Shown piece after piece: positions 1 through 11,772 of a DNA stretch of 64,000 nt. Made by a program: the position numbers and the translations under genes. The notes under the pieces were generated by a model, which was not told the origin of the DNA, did not search any database, and saw only the letters and a list, made by a program, of their open reading frames with translations. How positions within the stretch are numbered: the stretch's first letter is position 1; each line of letters starts with the position of its first letter. The stretch is from Dama dama (Eukaryota > Chordata > Mammalia > Artiodactyla > Cervidae), in assembly GCF_033118175.1 (NCBI RefSeq), contig NC_083698.1, positions 46,665,501 through 46,729,500 on the forward strand, given 5' to 3'.

Positions 1-44
1 TGTTCCTTAATTCTCTAGAACTTTTTAAACTTTAAAATGGATAC

Positions 45-235
45 CAGTTGCTAAGAGAGATTTTAAAAGTTCTTATCACAGGAAAGAAAATGTAACTACA
101 TGTGGTGATGGATGGATGTTAACTAAATTTACTGTACTAATCATTTCACAATATATACATATATCAAATCATTATGTTGTTCACCTAAAACTAATACAAA
201 TTTCCTTTGGCAATTATATTTCAATAAAGAATAAA
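45..235 (+). repeat. L1 3' end fragment (old)
   Basis: The stretch with TAAAAGTTCTTATCACA and the tail TTTCAATAAAGAATAAA matches the sequence at 57845-58045 and the usual 3' end of old mammalian L1. Confidence 0.65.
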
Positions 236-861
236 GTGGAGAAATTGTGAGTAAGAATACATAGAAGTGAGATGAGAATTTCAGAAATAAATACTCTGGT
301 CAGGAAGCACCAAGTTACACAGATGAAATCTCAATGTAGATTAGTTGATGCCATATTCAGAAAGAATGAGATTGCTAAATTACTTCACTCTTAAAACATC
401 TCTCTGCAATCCATCCTCTGTCACGACTCCTGATTCAAGAATTCTCTTGTAATCTCTTCTGGCATGCTTCCCCCTTCTAATCAAGAGGAAAATAGCACAC
501 CATTTTATCAACATGACAACTTTCATCCTTTTCTAGTTCTCCATTTGTATGTTGATTAAGCAAGATTCTGCTATTATATACTTCAGGGGTTATCTTTTAA
601 AAATAATCACTTAACATGGGACTTATTTAAATGGTGTGAGATTTCTGGTTTTTGAGGAGGGACACAATAGTAGTTTAACATTCCATGAAATGATTAAGGG
701 TTGATTTAAGCACAGGGATACAAGACCAGGATTCGTATTTGTTCACTGTTGAATTCCCAGCATGTAGATAAATGCCCAGCATGCAATAGATACTCAACGA
801 ATATTTGTTAAAGCATTGAAGAATAATATATAAGTGAAAAAACTAGGTGGCAATACAAATT
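236..861. other. intronic or downstream DNA, little recognised
   Basis: AT-rich, no exon found on the minus strand. The part near 745-815 (CCAGCATGTAGATAAATG ... CAACGAATATTTGTT) resembles the 3' end of MIR or L2. Confidence 0.5.
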
Positions 862-1078
862 TGAATGCTAAGTCGCCTCAGTCATGTCTGACTCTTTGTG
901 ACCCTATGGACTCTAGCCTGCCAAGCTCTTCTGTCCACGGGACTCTCCAGTTAAGAATACTGGAGTGGTTGCCATGCCCTCCTCCAGGAGATCTTCCTGA
1001 CCCAGGGATTGAACCTGTGTCTCTTATGTCTCCTGCAGTGGCAAGCAGGTTCTTTACCACTAGTGCCACAGATGACTA
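862..1078 (-). repeat. Bov-tA SINE
   Basis: Antisense copy of the ruminant tRNA-derived SINE: CAGTCATGTCTGACTCTTTG at the left, then CTCCAGTTAAGAATACTGGA. Confidence 0.9.
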
Positions 1079-1998
1079 TGTAAACAAAAAATGTCAACAT
1101 TTAGGATGTGTAGGGATGTTCTTCAACCTGACTATAATCAGAGACCTGCTCCAGAACTTGGATTCTGGGGCCTGTGGAGCAAGGATATAGGACCAGCTGG
1201 GGCTCAGGTCCGTGGAGACAAGGCTCACGGAACAAATGGCTGCTCTGGGGTGTGTGTGCAGGAGTGTGTATCTTCGCGGTGGTTCTCACCCCATTTTCAA
1301 GTCTGGCTCTGTATCCTTCTTTCACTTCTGAGGCCCAGATGTCTGCACGTACATTTCCTTTCTGTTCAGGAGTTGGTTTCTGCCACTTCCAAACAAGAGG
1401 GCTGACTAATATAATATTTATCTTGTATTGATTTTAAAAAATGCAGCTTTTTTCAGCTTTTCTTCTTCAAAGGCTCTATGTATATTGCCAAAAAAAAAAA
1501 AAAAAGGAAACTAGGGAACATACCAACTTATTTTCAAGATGAACACCATGTGCTCACAAAACTCTTAAATTTGTATTTATCCTTTCAAGATGAATATAAT
1601 GTATTCATCAAAAAGCCTAACTGATTATTATACTCATTTTTTAGAAATGATTTTTTAAATCATTTAAAATTATTTAAGATTCTGTTATCAGGTACTTAAA
1701 TATTAAAACAACTTTATCATATCAACCTAGGAAGGAGTTTAAGGAATTAAGGGTATAATCCTATTAAAAACATTTCTAACATTAAATTCTAACATTAAAG
1801 TTTGTTTATTTAGGAGAATTTCAAACACATTCTTGAATTTATGAAAAATTATTCTTCACTTGGAGATTTCTATAGTTTTCAAAACTCCAAGGCTAGGAAT
1901 TTACACCTTTCTATGCAGTGTTTGTTACAAAGGAATCATAATCAAATGTCTATGTATGTCCTATGAACATATACTCTGTTTTTCTCTTCTCTTTCTTT
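1079..1998. other. intron DNA without recognised elements
   Basis: No exon or clear repeat family seen. It contains an A run at about 1490-1505. Short reading frames on both strands lack protein character. Confidence 0.5.

Positions 1999-2035
<37 letters not shown>
1999..2035. repeat. (CA)n microsatellite
   Basis: About 18 CA units, followed by ATACACACATATATACAC. Confidence 0.95.
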
Positions 2036-2037
<2 letters not shown>

Positions 2038-2143
2038 GTTATACACACATATATACACATGTTTATATGTCATATATATGAGAAAATAAGTCAACATTCT
2101 CATCTACTTCTAAATCACCATTTATAGTCACGTCTATATTTTT

Positions 2144-2338
2144 AGGGCTTCCTTGGTGGCTCAGATGGTAATGCAGGAGGATCCAGGTTCGATCCCTGGG
2201 TTTGGAAGATCCCCTGGTGAAGGGCATGGCAACCCACTCCAGTATACTTGCCTGGAGAATTCCATGGACAGAGAAGCCTGGCGGGCTACAGTCCACAGGT
2301 TCACAAAGAGTCGGACATGACTGAGCAACTAACACTTT
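2144..2338 (+). repeat. Bov-tA SINE
   Basis: Sense copy: GGGCTTCCTTGGTGGCTCAG at the start and GACTGAGCAACTAACAC at the end. Confidence 0.92.
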
Positions 2339-2501
2339 CATAACTTTATTTTTATTCTGTATTTCCAAGCAAAAGAACACCTAACATCTAGAATCTATTC
2401 TTTCACTTAGAAGATAAATGGAAATTTTAAAAATTTCAAGCAGTTTGCTGTTTTAAAATTGCTATAGCTTTGCAAATAAAGCATGAGAAGACATCATTTA
2501 C

Positions 2502-2660
2502 CTGTTTCTTCAACCTGTGAACTTGGTTGTTCAAATTGTGAATCACAGACTCTGCCTCCTGAGCTTTCTGCAGGGCATTCCTTGAGAGGGTTGGGGAGCC
2601 GTAACAGCTCGGGCCACCACAGGATGAGTGCGCACAGGCTGTGTCCTCTCCTCCACACAC
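2502..2660 (-). pseudogene. LAMB4: LAMB4 exon: beta-knob and start of domain I, contracted
   Basis: The last exon in the window in gene order, 53 codons between TTCCTCTCAG and GTAAAT. It reads VCGGEDTACAHSSCGGPSC, then TLSRNALQKAQEAESVIHNL and ends HRLKKQ. The cysteine-rich beta-knob normally has two CGG-type blocks; here they are fused into one, giving about 15 codons (45 bases) less than the human exon as I recall it, in frame. Splice sites are present. The remaining domain I exons must lie below position 1; I found none in 1-2501. Confidence 0.85.
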
Positions 2661-3207
2661 CTGAGAGGAAGAAGGATCTATGTTAAAAAGTAACTTGTTG
2701 GTAGAGGGTTTTTCTAATGTCATCCAGGCTCACTGAGGCAAGACACTGCTCTATTCATGTGTGTTTCTTCAACAGTTGTTCATGCTTAATATGTAGATAT
2801 GACCCATTAAATATTTCCTAGCTAACTGAATAAGTATCTAACTTATTTGCTGTTAGCACTGGTGTCAATCAATAACACTTTCATACTTGTGGTTTCTTTG
2901 GAAAATATTGAGCATTTCCATATTAATTTCATCTTTTTAAAAATAAAAACTACCTTTCACTTATGAAGCAGGAGGAGTAAATGTCCACAGTCTATACCAT
3001 TTAGAAAATAGTAAATAGTATAAAATAATAAAATCAAACCACGATCTTTACTCTTTGATTTTTCTCAAACTTGAACTTAATAAATAAAAAATTATTATTT
3101 TTAGATTAAATATATATTAGTTATATATTATTCCTATACTTATAAAATATAAATTAAAAATGAAATAAAACATTAGACAGGGAAATAGAAAAGATTTGTA
3201 TATCAAG
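2661..3207. other. LAMB4 intron, AT-rich
   Basis: No element recognised; strongly AT-rich from about 2990 to 3180. Confidence 0.5.
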
Positions 3208-3413
3208 TCAGGCTTCAAAGGTAGCACAGTGGTAAAGAATCCACCTGCCAAGGCAGGAGATGCAGGTTTGATTTCTGGGTCGGGAAGATCCTCTGGAAAA
3301 GAAAATGGCAACCCACTCCAGTATTCTTGCCTGGAAAATTCCATGGACAGTGAAGCCTGGCTACATACAGTCCATGGTGTCCCGAAGAGTCAGACATGAC
3401 TGAGCGATCAAGC
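3208..3413 (+). repeat. Bov-tA SINE
   Basis: Sense copy beginning CAGGCTTCAAAGGTAGCACA and ending TGACTGAGCGATCAAGC, about 60 bases downstream of the AT donor at 3470. Confidence 0.9.
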
Positions 3414-3470
3414 ACACACATATTAAGTAAACACCACAGATACTTTTACTATACTGTCATGAATATTCAT

Positions 3471-3676
3471 CTTTTCTTGCAATATTTGAATATTTGGTAT
3501 CTTGATCTGCTGTAATTTCTCCAATGACAAGTCTTCTTTTGAGGTTAGTGTATCTAAGATGCTAAGTAAGTCATTCATGGTATTTTTGGAGTTGTTTATG
3601 ATGGATGTAATTTCATTAATTTTCTTTTCAGTAGGTAAAGAACTCTGATAATACTTCTTGATGTCGTTTGAAAAAT
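3471..3676 (-). pseudogene. LAMB4: LAMB4 exon: coiled-coil domain II, part 3, donor GT to AT
   Basis: A 206-base exon (2 + 68 codons), the same codon count as in the human protein as I recall it. It reads FSNDIKKYYQSSLPTEKKIN, then LLSILDTLTSKEDLSLEKL and ends IQILQEK. The acceptor is GATGTAG with a poor pyrimidine tract. The donor required for the next exon's phase is ATGAAT (3470-3465), so GT is again AT. No stop in the exon. Confidence 0.88.
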
Positions 3677-3849
3677 CTACATCAACACGAACTGAGGTAA
3701 GATAAATTTTATGGAAACAACTGAAATTATATATGGGCTACCAACATAATCATTCTCCAACTTGACTAGACTGTCTTGGTTTCAATGATCAATACAAAAA
3801 TTCAACATCCATTTCCTTGAGTTTGCACTTCACAGGGAAAAGTTAGAAG

Positions 3850-4060
3850 TTGTGTCATAGATACAGATGTAATACCTACAGAGCAGTGAGGTTTAAGTCT
3901 GCAGACATAGATTTGAACGCTGGCTTCTCCCTTTATTGTGTGGGTATGTCCTTGAGCAAACCCGTGAGTCTCTTAGATTGTGTCTCCTGTAAATTAGTGA
4001 TAATAATTTGTGAAGATTACGTGAAATCATATAAAAATACCCTGTGAAATGCTCCACATA
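3850..4060 (+). repeat. probable MIR SINE
   Basis: TTTGAACGCTGGCTTCTCC with later GTGATAATAATTTGTGAAG fits the MIR consensus in sense orientation. Confidence 0.6.
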
Positions 4061-4129
4061 TGTAAGGTATTAATTTTGACTACCTATATGAACTCTAAGA
4101 TGATGAACCAAGTTTATCCCACTACATAG

Positions 4130-4490
4130 CACAGAAGTTGACAAACTCATTCTACAAAGGTCAGAGTATAAATGTTTTAGGCTTACCTACCATCACACTG
4201 CCGTCACAACTACTCAACTCTGCCACTGTAGAGTAACAGTAACCACGTAAATAAATAGGTGAGATTGTCTCCTAATGAAACTTTATTTATAAAAATAGAC
4301 TGGGAGGGGAAACATGTATACCTGTGGTTGATTCATATTGATGTATGGCAGAAACTAACACAGTATTGTAAAGCAATTATCCTCCAATTAAAAGTAAATA
4401 AATTTTTTTAAAAAAGGAAAAAAAAAAACCCTATGACAGGCTGTGGGTAGGATCTGCAGGCAGACTGTAGTTTGCTGACCTGTGATATTG
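4130..4490 (+). repeat. MER-type DNA transposon fossil split by an L1 3' end
   Basis: Ends AGTTGACAAACTCATTCTAC and GTAGTTTGCTGACCTGTG, with CTAATGAAACTTTATTTATA inside, as in MER58-like elements. An L1 3' tail (about 4308-4430, ending in an A-rich run) interrupts it. The family name is from memory. Confidence 0.6.
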
Positions 4491-4518
4491 AAGCTGATGA
4501 CAACAGCTACTGTGCTAA

Positions 4519-4850
4519 AGTGAAAGTCACTCAGTCGGGTCAGACTCTTTGTGACCCCAGGGATTGGAGCCTGCCAGGCTCCTCTGTCCATGGAATTCTC
4601 CAGGCAAGAGTGGGTAGCCGTTCCCTTCTCCAGGGGATCTTCCCAACCCAGGGATGGAAACCATTTCTCCTGCATTGCATGCGGATTCTTTTTCTTCATT
4701 TATTTTTATTAGTTGGAGGCTAATTACTTCACAATATTGTAGTGGTTTTTGCCATACATTGATGTGAATCAGCCACGGATTTACATGTGTTCCCCATTCC
4801 GACTGCATGCGGGTTCTTTACCACCTAAGCTACCAAACGGCGCTAACTGC
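4519..4850 (-). repeat. Bov-tA SINE split by an L1-type piece
   Basis: Antisense SINE from GTCACTCAGTCGGGTCAG to CTGCATTGCATGCGG; about 4689-4803 is a foreign piece (TTAGTTGGAGGCTAATTAC), after which GACTGCATGCGGGTTCTTTA resumes. The repeated TGCATGCGG flanks look like a target duplication. Confidence 0.8.
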
Positions 4851-5261
4851 TTTCTATACAGCTGTCCCTCTGATCAACTTTCATCCTTAATTTTACAAAC
4901 ACTGTGAGAACCAGCCCAACCACCATTTTACAAGTGGAAAAACGAGGCTCTGATGACAGGAAGTTCTCACTGATAGGAAGAGATGCCGCGGGGATTTGAA
5001 GCCAGGTAGTGTGACTCTAGAGACTGTGTTCTTAAACACTTCTCTGTATTTTGATAGAAATACAAATTCCTGAAAGCATAATGTGATGTTTTAATATAAA
5101 TGATAGCATATTAGGGTTTTAGACTATTTTAGGAATCAAAGGCCCATGATTCTGATCTTTACTTCATACGTAACCAGAGTCATGACATAACCAGGCATGA
5201 CAACCACTCTTTATCTCCTAAACATTCCTGGTTTTTATAACATATTAGGATGGCATCACTG

Positions 5262-5385
5262 CCTCAATGTACATGAGTATGAGTAAACTCTGGGAGTTGG
5301 TGATGGACAGGGAGGCCTGGTTTGCTGCAGTCCATGGGGTGGCAAAGAATTGGACATGACTGAGCAACTGAACTGAACTCTTACT
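5262..5385 (+). repeat. Bov-A/BovB 3' end fragment
   Basis: GGGAGTTGGTGATGGACAGG followed by TGACTGAGCAACTGAACTGA. Confidence 0.88.
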
Positions 5386-6739
5386 ATATCATGATTTTTG
5401 TTTACCATGAGCCACTTCCCTAAACAAACAAAAATCATCTTTCTGTTGCTTGTGATGCTTTTCTGCCTTGATTTATCTGGCAAATTTATCTTTATTCTAT
5501 GAAGCCTTTTCTAATATACCCAGGAATAATATCATTCTCTCTACTTTGTTCCTGAAGCAGTTTGAAGATGCTCTAACAGAGTCCTTTCATTGTTTGGGGT
5601 TGTTTATAAATGCCTGGCTTTCCCACTGAGATTGGGATGACTTCAGGGTGAGGACTGGCTGAATTTACTGCCTGTCTCTGATGCCCAGTACAGTGTCAGG
5701 CACTGAGAAAAAGCCCAGTAACTGCTGTTGCAATGCAAGTTTGAGAGGATCAGCATGGGTCAGTTTTGCTTTCTTCTACCTGGCTTGGGTGACTGCTCAA
5801 GGATTTTCAATTCTTTCACTGGGCACCTTCTTCCAGATTAGGAATCAGAGCAAATTCCTTACTCTTTATATAGCGTTTATTAAGCATCATCAATAGTGAT
5901 TTCATTAAATTCAGGCCTTCCTTTAGTGTCATAATTGCCATCTATTTTTTTTTTTTTTCGCTTTTAGCTCAAGATCAGATGACAAATAGGAGCATAGACA
6001 TAGGATAAGGAAAAGCAGATGATGCTTTTGCCTTGAGATAGGTTTCATCTCTTAACTGGATGGGTTCTGTGTGAATAAGATCAGTGCTGCCTCTCCTGGT
6101 AGTTAACAAGATGTCTGTCCATTTCCAAACATAACAAGGATCTCATGGGAAAAAAGGATATGACGTAATTCAAGTTTTGTTTCAGAGTTCCATTTCTCCT
6201 CCAAGTTGATCTTGGCTTTGGCGTGGCTCCCATTCATTTTTAAAAACTATGCAATATGTACTATCGCCTTCTAGTGTGTTACATGTCTCCAAATTCCTAC
6301 AAAGTTCTTACAAGAAATATGTAAGTTCTTTTTGATTCATATTCTTTTGTGTTTATGATTGCTGGAAACTGAGTGGCTTATATTCAGGAAGGTATCAAAA
6401 CATATCTCTTTCATTTTCTTATGGCCACATTAGAATTTCCAAGCTGATGATTACATAAGATCCTTGTGTGGCTTGGCATCTGAATACTTTGGGTTTTAGT
6501 ATATGTTTAGTATTGCAAAATTGTTAGCTTTTTTTTTGTGCAAATGCTATCCAGTCTCTGCAATGTTTTAAGAAGTTGAAATATTCGTGCACAAATAATA
6601 CCTTTAATGGGTATGTTTTCATGTTTTAAAGTGCTTGGGCGCTGTGGCGATAAGCACAGGGTGATTCACTAATGGAATGCACTATGGATTTTATCAGCTT
6701 CTGTCCAGAAAAAGACAGTTAAGGTACATTTTCTCTTAC
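5386..6739. other. LAMB4 intron, nothing recognised
   Basis: Unassigned AT-rich intron sequence with a T run at about 5946-5958. Confidence 0.5.
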
Positions 6740-6900
6740 TCATGAGGCTTGCATTCCAGGCACCGAAGTGCAAATCATTTCCTTCCTGAAGATCTTCAAG
6801 TAAGAGGTTTGTTTCATTCCTCATTCTGAGGATTGTTTCTTTTAGGTCTTCAAATTCATCCACTGTTTTCAGCTGCTCACTTAGTTGCATGATTTGTTTC
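6740..6900 (-). pseudogene. LAMB4: LAMB4 exon: coiled-coil domain II, part 2
   Basis: A 161-base exon between CCCCTATAG and GTAAGA. It reads KQIMQLSEQLKTVDEFEDL, then ETNLLLEDLQEGNDL. Charged and leucine-rich heptads fit the coiled-coil arm. Frame and sites are intact. Several substitutions near its end (HFGAWNASLM) weaken the heptad pattern. Confidence 0.88.
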
Positions 6901-8085
6901 CTATAGGGGAAAATGAGAGTAAATGTAGCAAAGCTTGTATTACATTGGACAGATTGGTGGAAAACACACACACACAAAGAAATTGCCCTCATTAGTAAGT
7001 ATCCTCATACTTCAGATGGATTTCAACTGCAGTAGTCTGACTTCTGAATCTATGCTTATGGACGTCCTGAGTGCTCTGTCCTTCCCCTACTGACATTTTG
7101 ATTTGTAATTTACCCAGCAAACATTTATTATTTAACTAAACCAGGCCTGGAGAAAACAGAGAGAAAACAGCTTTACCTACAGGAGGTCCTCAGTGAGGTA
7201 GTGACAAATGAACTACAAAGACATGGAAAGATGGAGAAGGAAACACATCCTTTCTCTGACGTCATCAGGAAAGGCTTCAGAGAGGGGGTGGTGTTTGGGT
7301 GGTTGTTACAGAGGAACAGAGTTCATCAGGTGGACCAGGAAGGGGCAGGCATCCCTTACCATTTCAGACCTGGCACTGGGACTCCTGTTCCTTTCGCTTT
7401 CTTCTCTCTGGCTCTGCTCTGGGCTCTTGCAGCGTCTTTGTTTGGACCATCCACTATGGACTGGCTCCTTTCTGCTTTCTCAGTTCCATTTTATCTGCTA
7501 GGTCTGACAACCACAAACTAGTGATCCCTGGGACAAGCTCATTCTCAGACATATTTCTTTGGCCTATACAGTGCTTTTAAAAAGTGCTATTGAATTAGCT
7601 GCCTGTATTTTAAAGTGGGGACATTTCCATAGAAATCTGGATATCTGACATCACTCAAACAGTGGGGAGCTCTGGGAACCCAGAGTCTTTACTAGGGTAT
7701 ATAAGTGCTTGTTCTCACTTGCCAGCTTGACCTGCACGTGTTACCACTGGGCCCTAGAGCTGTGTTTACGACGTCAGTGGCCCTTCCTCTGTACTAACCA
7801 GGTGAGCTGCATCACCCTCCCTGTGGAACTTTTAAGCAATTACTATATACTTCCGGAATTTTTGGCTGGTGACAAAATTGACAAAATGAATAGCCTTATA
7901 TTTACACTTGTGTTTTCTATGACATGAAACTTTGTAGCTTCAACTATTCTTTAATCCATGAGCTTTTCTGGGGAGGAGGAATATTTTTTATAGAACCATA
8001 ATCTTCTTGGTTTCTTTGTAGACTGTGCGCTCCTAGACGGGTAGAAACTATACCCAACTCATCCTCATTTGCCCAGATCAGGTCA
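6901..8085. other. LAMB4 intron, nothing clear
   Basis: Unassigned intron sequence. Three overlapping plus-strand frames near 7200-7580 run antisense to the locus and show no family character. Confidence 0.5.
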
Positions 8086-8305
8086 GCAAACTTTTTCTGT
8101 AAAGGGTGAGAAAGTAAATATTTCAGGCCCTGGGGGCCATAGCATCCTTGTCATAACTGCTCAGCTCTGTCACTGCAGAGGTACAGTAGCCATAAAGGAT
8201 GTAAATGATGGGTATGGCTGTGTTCCAATAAAACTTTATCTACAAAAAAATGTGATGGGTTGGATGCTGCTTGTGAACTATGTCTTGCTGACTCCTGGCC
8301 CACAG
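8086..8305 (+). repeat. MER-type DNA transposon fossil
   Basis: GTCAGCAAACTTTTTCTGTA, then GTTCCAATAAAACTTTATC and CTTGCTGACTCCTG: same family as 4130-4490 and 35395-35760, here without an insertion. Confidence 0.65.
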
Positions 8306-8775
8306 CAATCAACATCATCTCTAAAACAATTTGATGAATGAAAAAATTATATTGCATTTTGAAAGAACTATTGTACTCATTATTCAACTTCACAGTAATG
8401 TATGGGCATGTAAACAACTGAGGAATTTGGGAACATTAAGCAAATTTCCCTGAGTAAATGGTTGAAAAAAAATTGTATATTAGAAACCTTCCTATTTCCA
8501 ATTTTGTGTCCTTCAGCTCTGCTGAGTTTGGGCTTCCCAATTAACCTTGTGGTTGCCTTTTTGTTATAATCAATGACATCTTGAAAAATCACATGCAATC
8601 CTAACTAGGTAGGAAAGAGACAGACAGATATGATCCCTAGCCTGGTTACTAACTGAACAATGATCATTCTCCTAATGTTAACAAAGGTACATTTCTAAGC
8701 TGAAGGCTGTTAAAGCTCTCAGGAGTTAAGGTAAATCACGAACTTGGAGACCTATTACTTTTGCACAAACCTTAC

Positions 8776-9151
8776 CAAACAGAGTCATGATAATCCTTGA
8801 CTTTGGAGAATTCCTCAGATGAGAAAACAGGATGTCTCCAAATCCTTTCTATTTCAGACATGTTTTCTCTGAGGCCTTTGAAGTCGGCCTCACAGACAGG
8901 CAGGGTCTCTCTTTTATCTTCCATGTTAGCAGCCAGCCTAATTAACCCTTGCACCGCTGTGGAGAGGGAAGAAATAGTGTGGTCCCATTGATCAAAGCAC
9001 AAGTGACATGGAAGACAAGAGGGGAATTCCCGGGCATGACCCCGGGCACAGCGATCACATCGAGGGCCGCTAATGCCCTCCTGGCATCAACACGCGCCTG
9101 TGTCCTGGTCACAGACAGGCTTCTGGGAACCTTCCCTGTTGCAGTCACATG
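8776..9151 (-). pseudogene. LAMB4: LAMB4 exon: LE13 and start of coiled-coil domain II, in-frame TGA
   Basis: The largest exon here, 376 bases (2 + 124 codons + 2), the same codon count as in human LAMB4 as I recall it. It begins CDCNREGSQKPVCDQDTGAC, then has TGA at 9087-9089 where Arg (CGA) is expected, then CQEGISGPRCDRCARGH, CFDQWDHTISSLSTAVQGL and ends VKDYHDSV. The acceptor is CTTTTTCAG and the donor GTAAGG. The stop is a C to T change at a CpG. It would remove the whole coiled coil that beta chains need for trimer assembly. Confidence 0.93.
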
Positions 9152-9384
9152 CTGAAAAAGATAGGAGAAGGAGCAGAGAATGTCAGTCACCTGGCCTTTG
9201 GCTCATTACCAGCTCAAGAATAAAGTCCCCTCCTCTTTCCTGAGAAACTTCCTAAATCCCATTTCTAAGGTGAACATTTAAAGCAGGATAATTTCAGAGA
9301 TCTTTGCAATGGCCATTAAAACACAGCATCCCTCTTTTCACTCCAGATAAGTCAGCTCCTGGGGGTTTTGTTCAGGTTTTTGCT

Positions 9385-9487
9385 TTTGTTTTGGCTTGCA
9401 GAATTAGCTCTCTGACCAGGGAGTGAAACTCTGCCCCCTGCAGTGCAAGTGTGGAGTCCTAACCACTGGACTGCCAGGGAGGTCCCA
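9385..9487 (-). repeat. CHR-type SINE fragment
   Basis: Antisense: CTCTCTGACCAGGGAGTGAA, then CCACTGGACTGCCAGGGAGG. Confidence 0.8.
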
Positions 9488-9764
9488 GGTCTCGGTTCTT
9501 ACATGGGCATTATTAGATGTCATTTTTACTGCAAGTGTGTGAGTTGTTCACATCTGGGTTCTTCACCTATGTGAGTGGAGAGTATGGATCTAATGACATA
9601 CTTGTGCACGGCTGCTACTGTTCCTTCAGGGTGGTTCAGGCATGCCACAGACTCTCTAAGAAGGCCTATGGTCATACTTTTTCTTAATGAAACCCAGCCT
9701 GGATGTGCTGTCTTCCTTTCATAAGAAAGACTGTTCTGTTCTCAAAAAAGTGTGTGTGTGGAAT

Positions 9765-10440
9765 CTCCCTTTGGTATTTACCCAAAGGAATTCAAAACAT
9801 GTCCACATAAAAACCTACAAATGGGTGTTTAGAGCAACGTTATGCATAATTGCCAACTTAGATGGAACCAAGATGTCTAGGTGAATGGATAAAGAAACTG
9901 TGATACATCCAGACAATTAAATATTATTCAGCATTATAAAGAAATGAGTGCTAAGCCATAAAAAAGACAGGGAGGAACCTTAGGTGCTTACTACTAAATG
10001 AAAGAAATCAATTTGAAAAAGTTACATATTGTAATATGATTCCAGCTATAGGATATTCTGAAAAGGCAAAACTATAGAGTCAGTAAACAGATCAGTTGTT
10101 GCCAGGGGTTAAGGGGTGTGTAAGGATGGATAGAAGGCAAAGCACAGAGGATTTTTAGGGCAGTGGAAATACCCTGTGTGATACTATGCTGATAGATACA
10201 TGTCATTAGACATCTGTCTAAATCCAATACCAAGTCAACCCTAATATAAACTATTAGCTTTGATGATTACAAGGTATCAATATAGGTTCATCAATTGTAA
10301 TGAATATACCACTCTTGTGGGGAGGTTGATAATGATGGAGGGCATGCATATGTAGGGTCTGGAAGGACATATGGGAAATCTCTGCCTTCCTCTCAATTTT
10401 CCTATGAACCTAAAATTGCTCTAAAAAAAAGTCTTTTTCA
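9765..10440 (+). repeat. L1 fragment, ORF2 end and 3' UTR
   Basis: AAGAAACTGTGATACATCCA and TATTATTCAGCATTATAAAG are the usual L1 ORF2 C-terminal coding; the 3' UTR ends CTCTAAAAAAAAGTC. Confidence 0.8.
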
Positions 10441-10514
10441 AAAAATGGAGAACATTAAATTTACCATCTTAATTAAAAGAAAAACAAAAAAACACCTCGG
10501 ATGTTAGGTGGAGG

Positions 10515-10640
10515 TCCAATGGTTAGGACAGCCTGGTGGTCCAGTGGTTAGGACTGCATGCTTTCATTGCCAAGGGCTTGGGTTCAGTCACCGGTCTAGG
10601 AGTAGATCCATAGCCATGCAGTGTAGCCAAAAAATAAACA
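10515..10640 (+). repeat. CHR-type SINE
   Basis: GGTCCAGTGGTTAGGACTGC ... GTGTAGCCAAAAAATAAA. Confidence 0.85.
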
Positions 10641-11646
10641 AAAACTCTCCCCAAACCTGATACTCTATGCACTTCAGATGAGTAGGTTGTTGATTACAGC
10701 TAAGGATGGAGGATGAAGAGAGCTACTGAAGTTATTTGAAGCAATTATTATTATTATTGAAGCAATTTCCAAAAGATCAGGGAATCACTAGCCTATGCCA
10801 CAGGCTTAACTGCAAGGAACAAGTGATTTAAAAATCCACTTGGCAGCCTGAGTGGGAATAATGCCAATTACAAATAAAAACTGATTAGCACACTAGGCTC
10901 CTCCAATAGACATCATCTGTCTGGCCCATTCGTTTTGGTCCAGAGGCCTCTGCAGGAACCCTGGGGGGACTCTGCATTTCACCACCTGGAGGCCAAGGCT
11001 CCCCCTTATTATCTGTTCTTCTCCAGGAGCACTAGTGGGGTCTGTAGCCTGAGCTGACCATTTGCAGTTTCCTCTATGAAATCATTTTTATAAAATAAGA
11101 TTATTAAAATATTAGAGGGACACAGGAATATAGGCTCTCTAAGAAAGATTTTCTAAGAGCCAACATTCCTTCCTGGTTTTTAAAGTAACAATTCCACTTG
11201 GAAAACTGCATCTTTGAATGTGGCAAAAAACCAAAGGCTTTCTTTTTTTTAAAAAAAAAAAACCACAAAAGCACATTTATAAAGGAATGGACAGGAAGAA
11301 AGAGTTTCCGTATGTGGCTACATAGAATAGAAATGACCACAATGATAAACCATCACATCTGATATTTCTTTAGTTTGACTTCTTTTGGAAGTGGATTTCA
11401 AAGAGAGATTAAAAAATCCCTCCTCCTAGAACCAACCCAGACTCTACATTTGCACTGTCCAATATGGTAGCTACTAACCACATGCGCTATTTAAATATAA
11501 ATGGACTAAATGAAATAAACAATTGTTTTTCTCACTTGCACTAGCCACAGTGCAAGTGCTCAATACAACTAGTGGTCCCTGCACTGGATAGTTTGGAGTA
11601 AAATGGTTCCATGTTTGCAGAAAGTAGTATGAAACAGCCTTGCCCT
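10641..11646. other. LAMB4 intron, nothing clear
   Basis: No family recognised; ATT triplets at about 10748-10760 and a T/A homopolymer pair near 11243-11260. Confidence 0.5.
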
Positions 11647-11772
11647 GGGAATTCTCTGGCAGTCCAGAGGTTAAGGCTCCACTTTTCCACTGTGGGGACA
11701 TGGGTTCAATCCCTTGTCTGGGAACTGAGATCCCACATACTGTGAGGCACAGCCAAAAAATAAATAAAAAGA
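11647..11772 (+). repeat. CHR-type SINE
   Basis: GGGAATTCTCTGGCAGTCCA ... GGCACAGCCAAAAAATAA. Confidence 0.88.
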
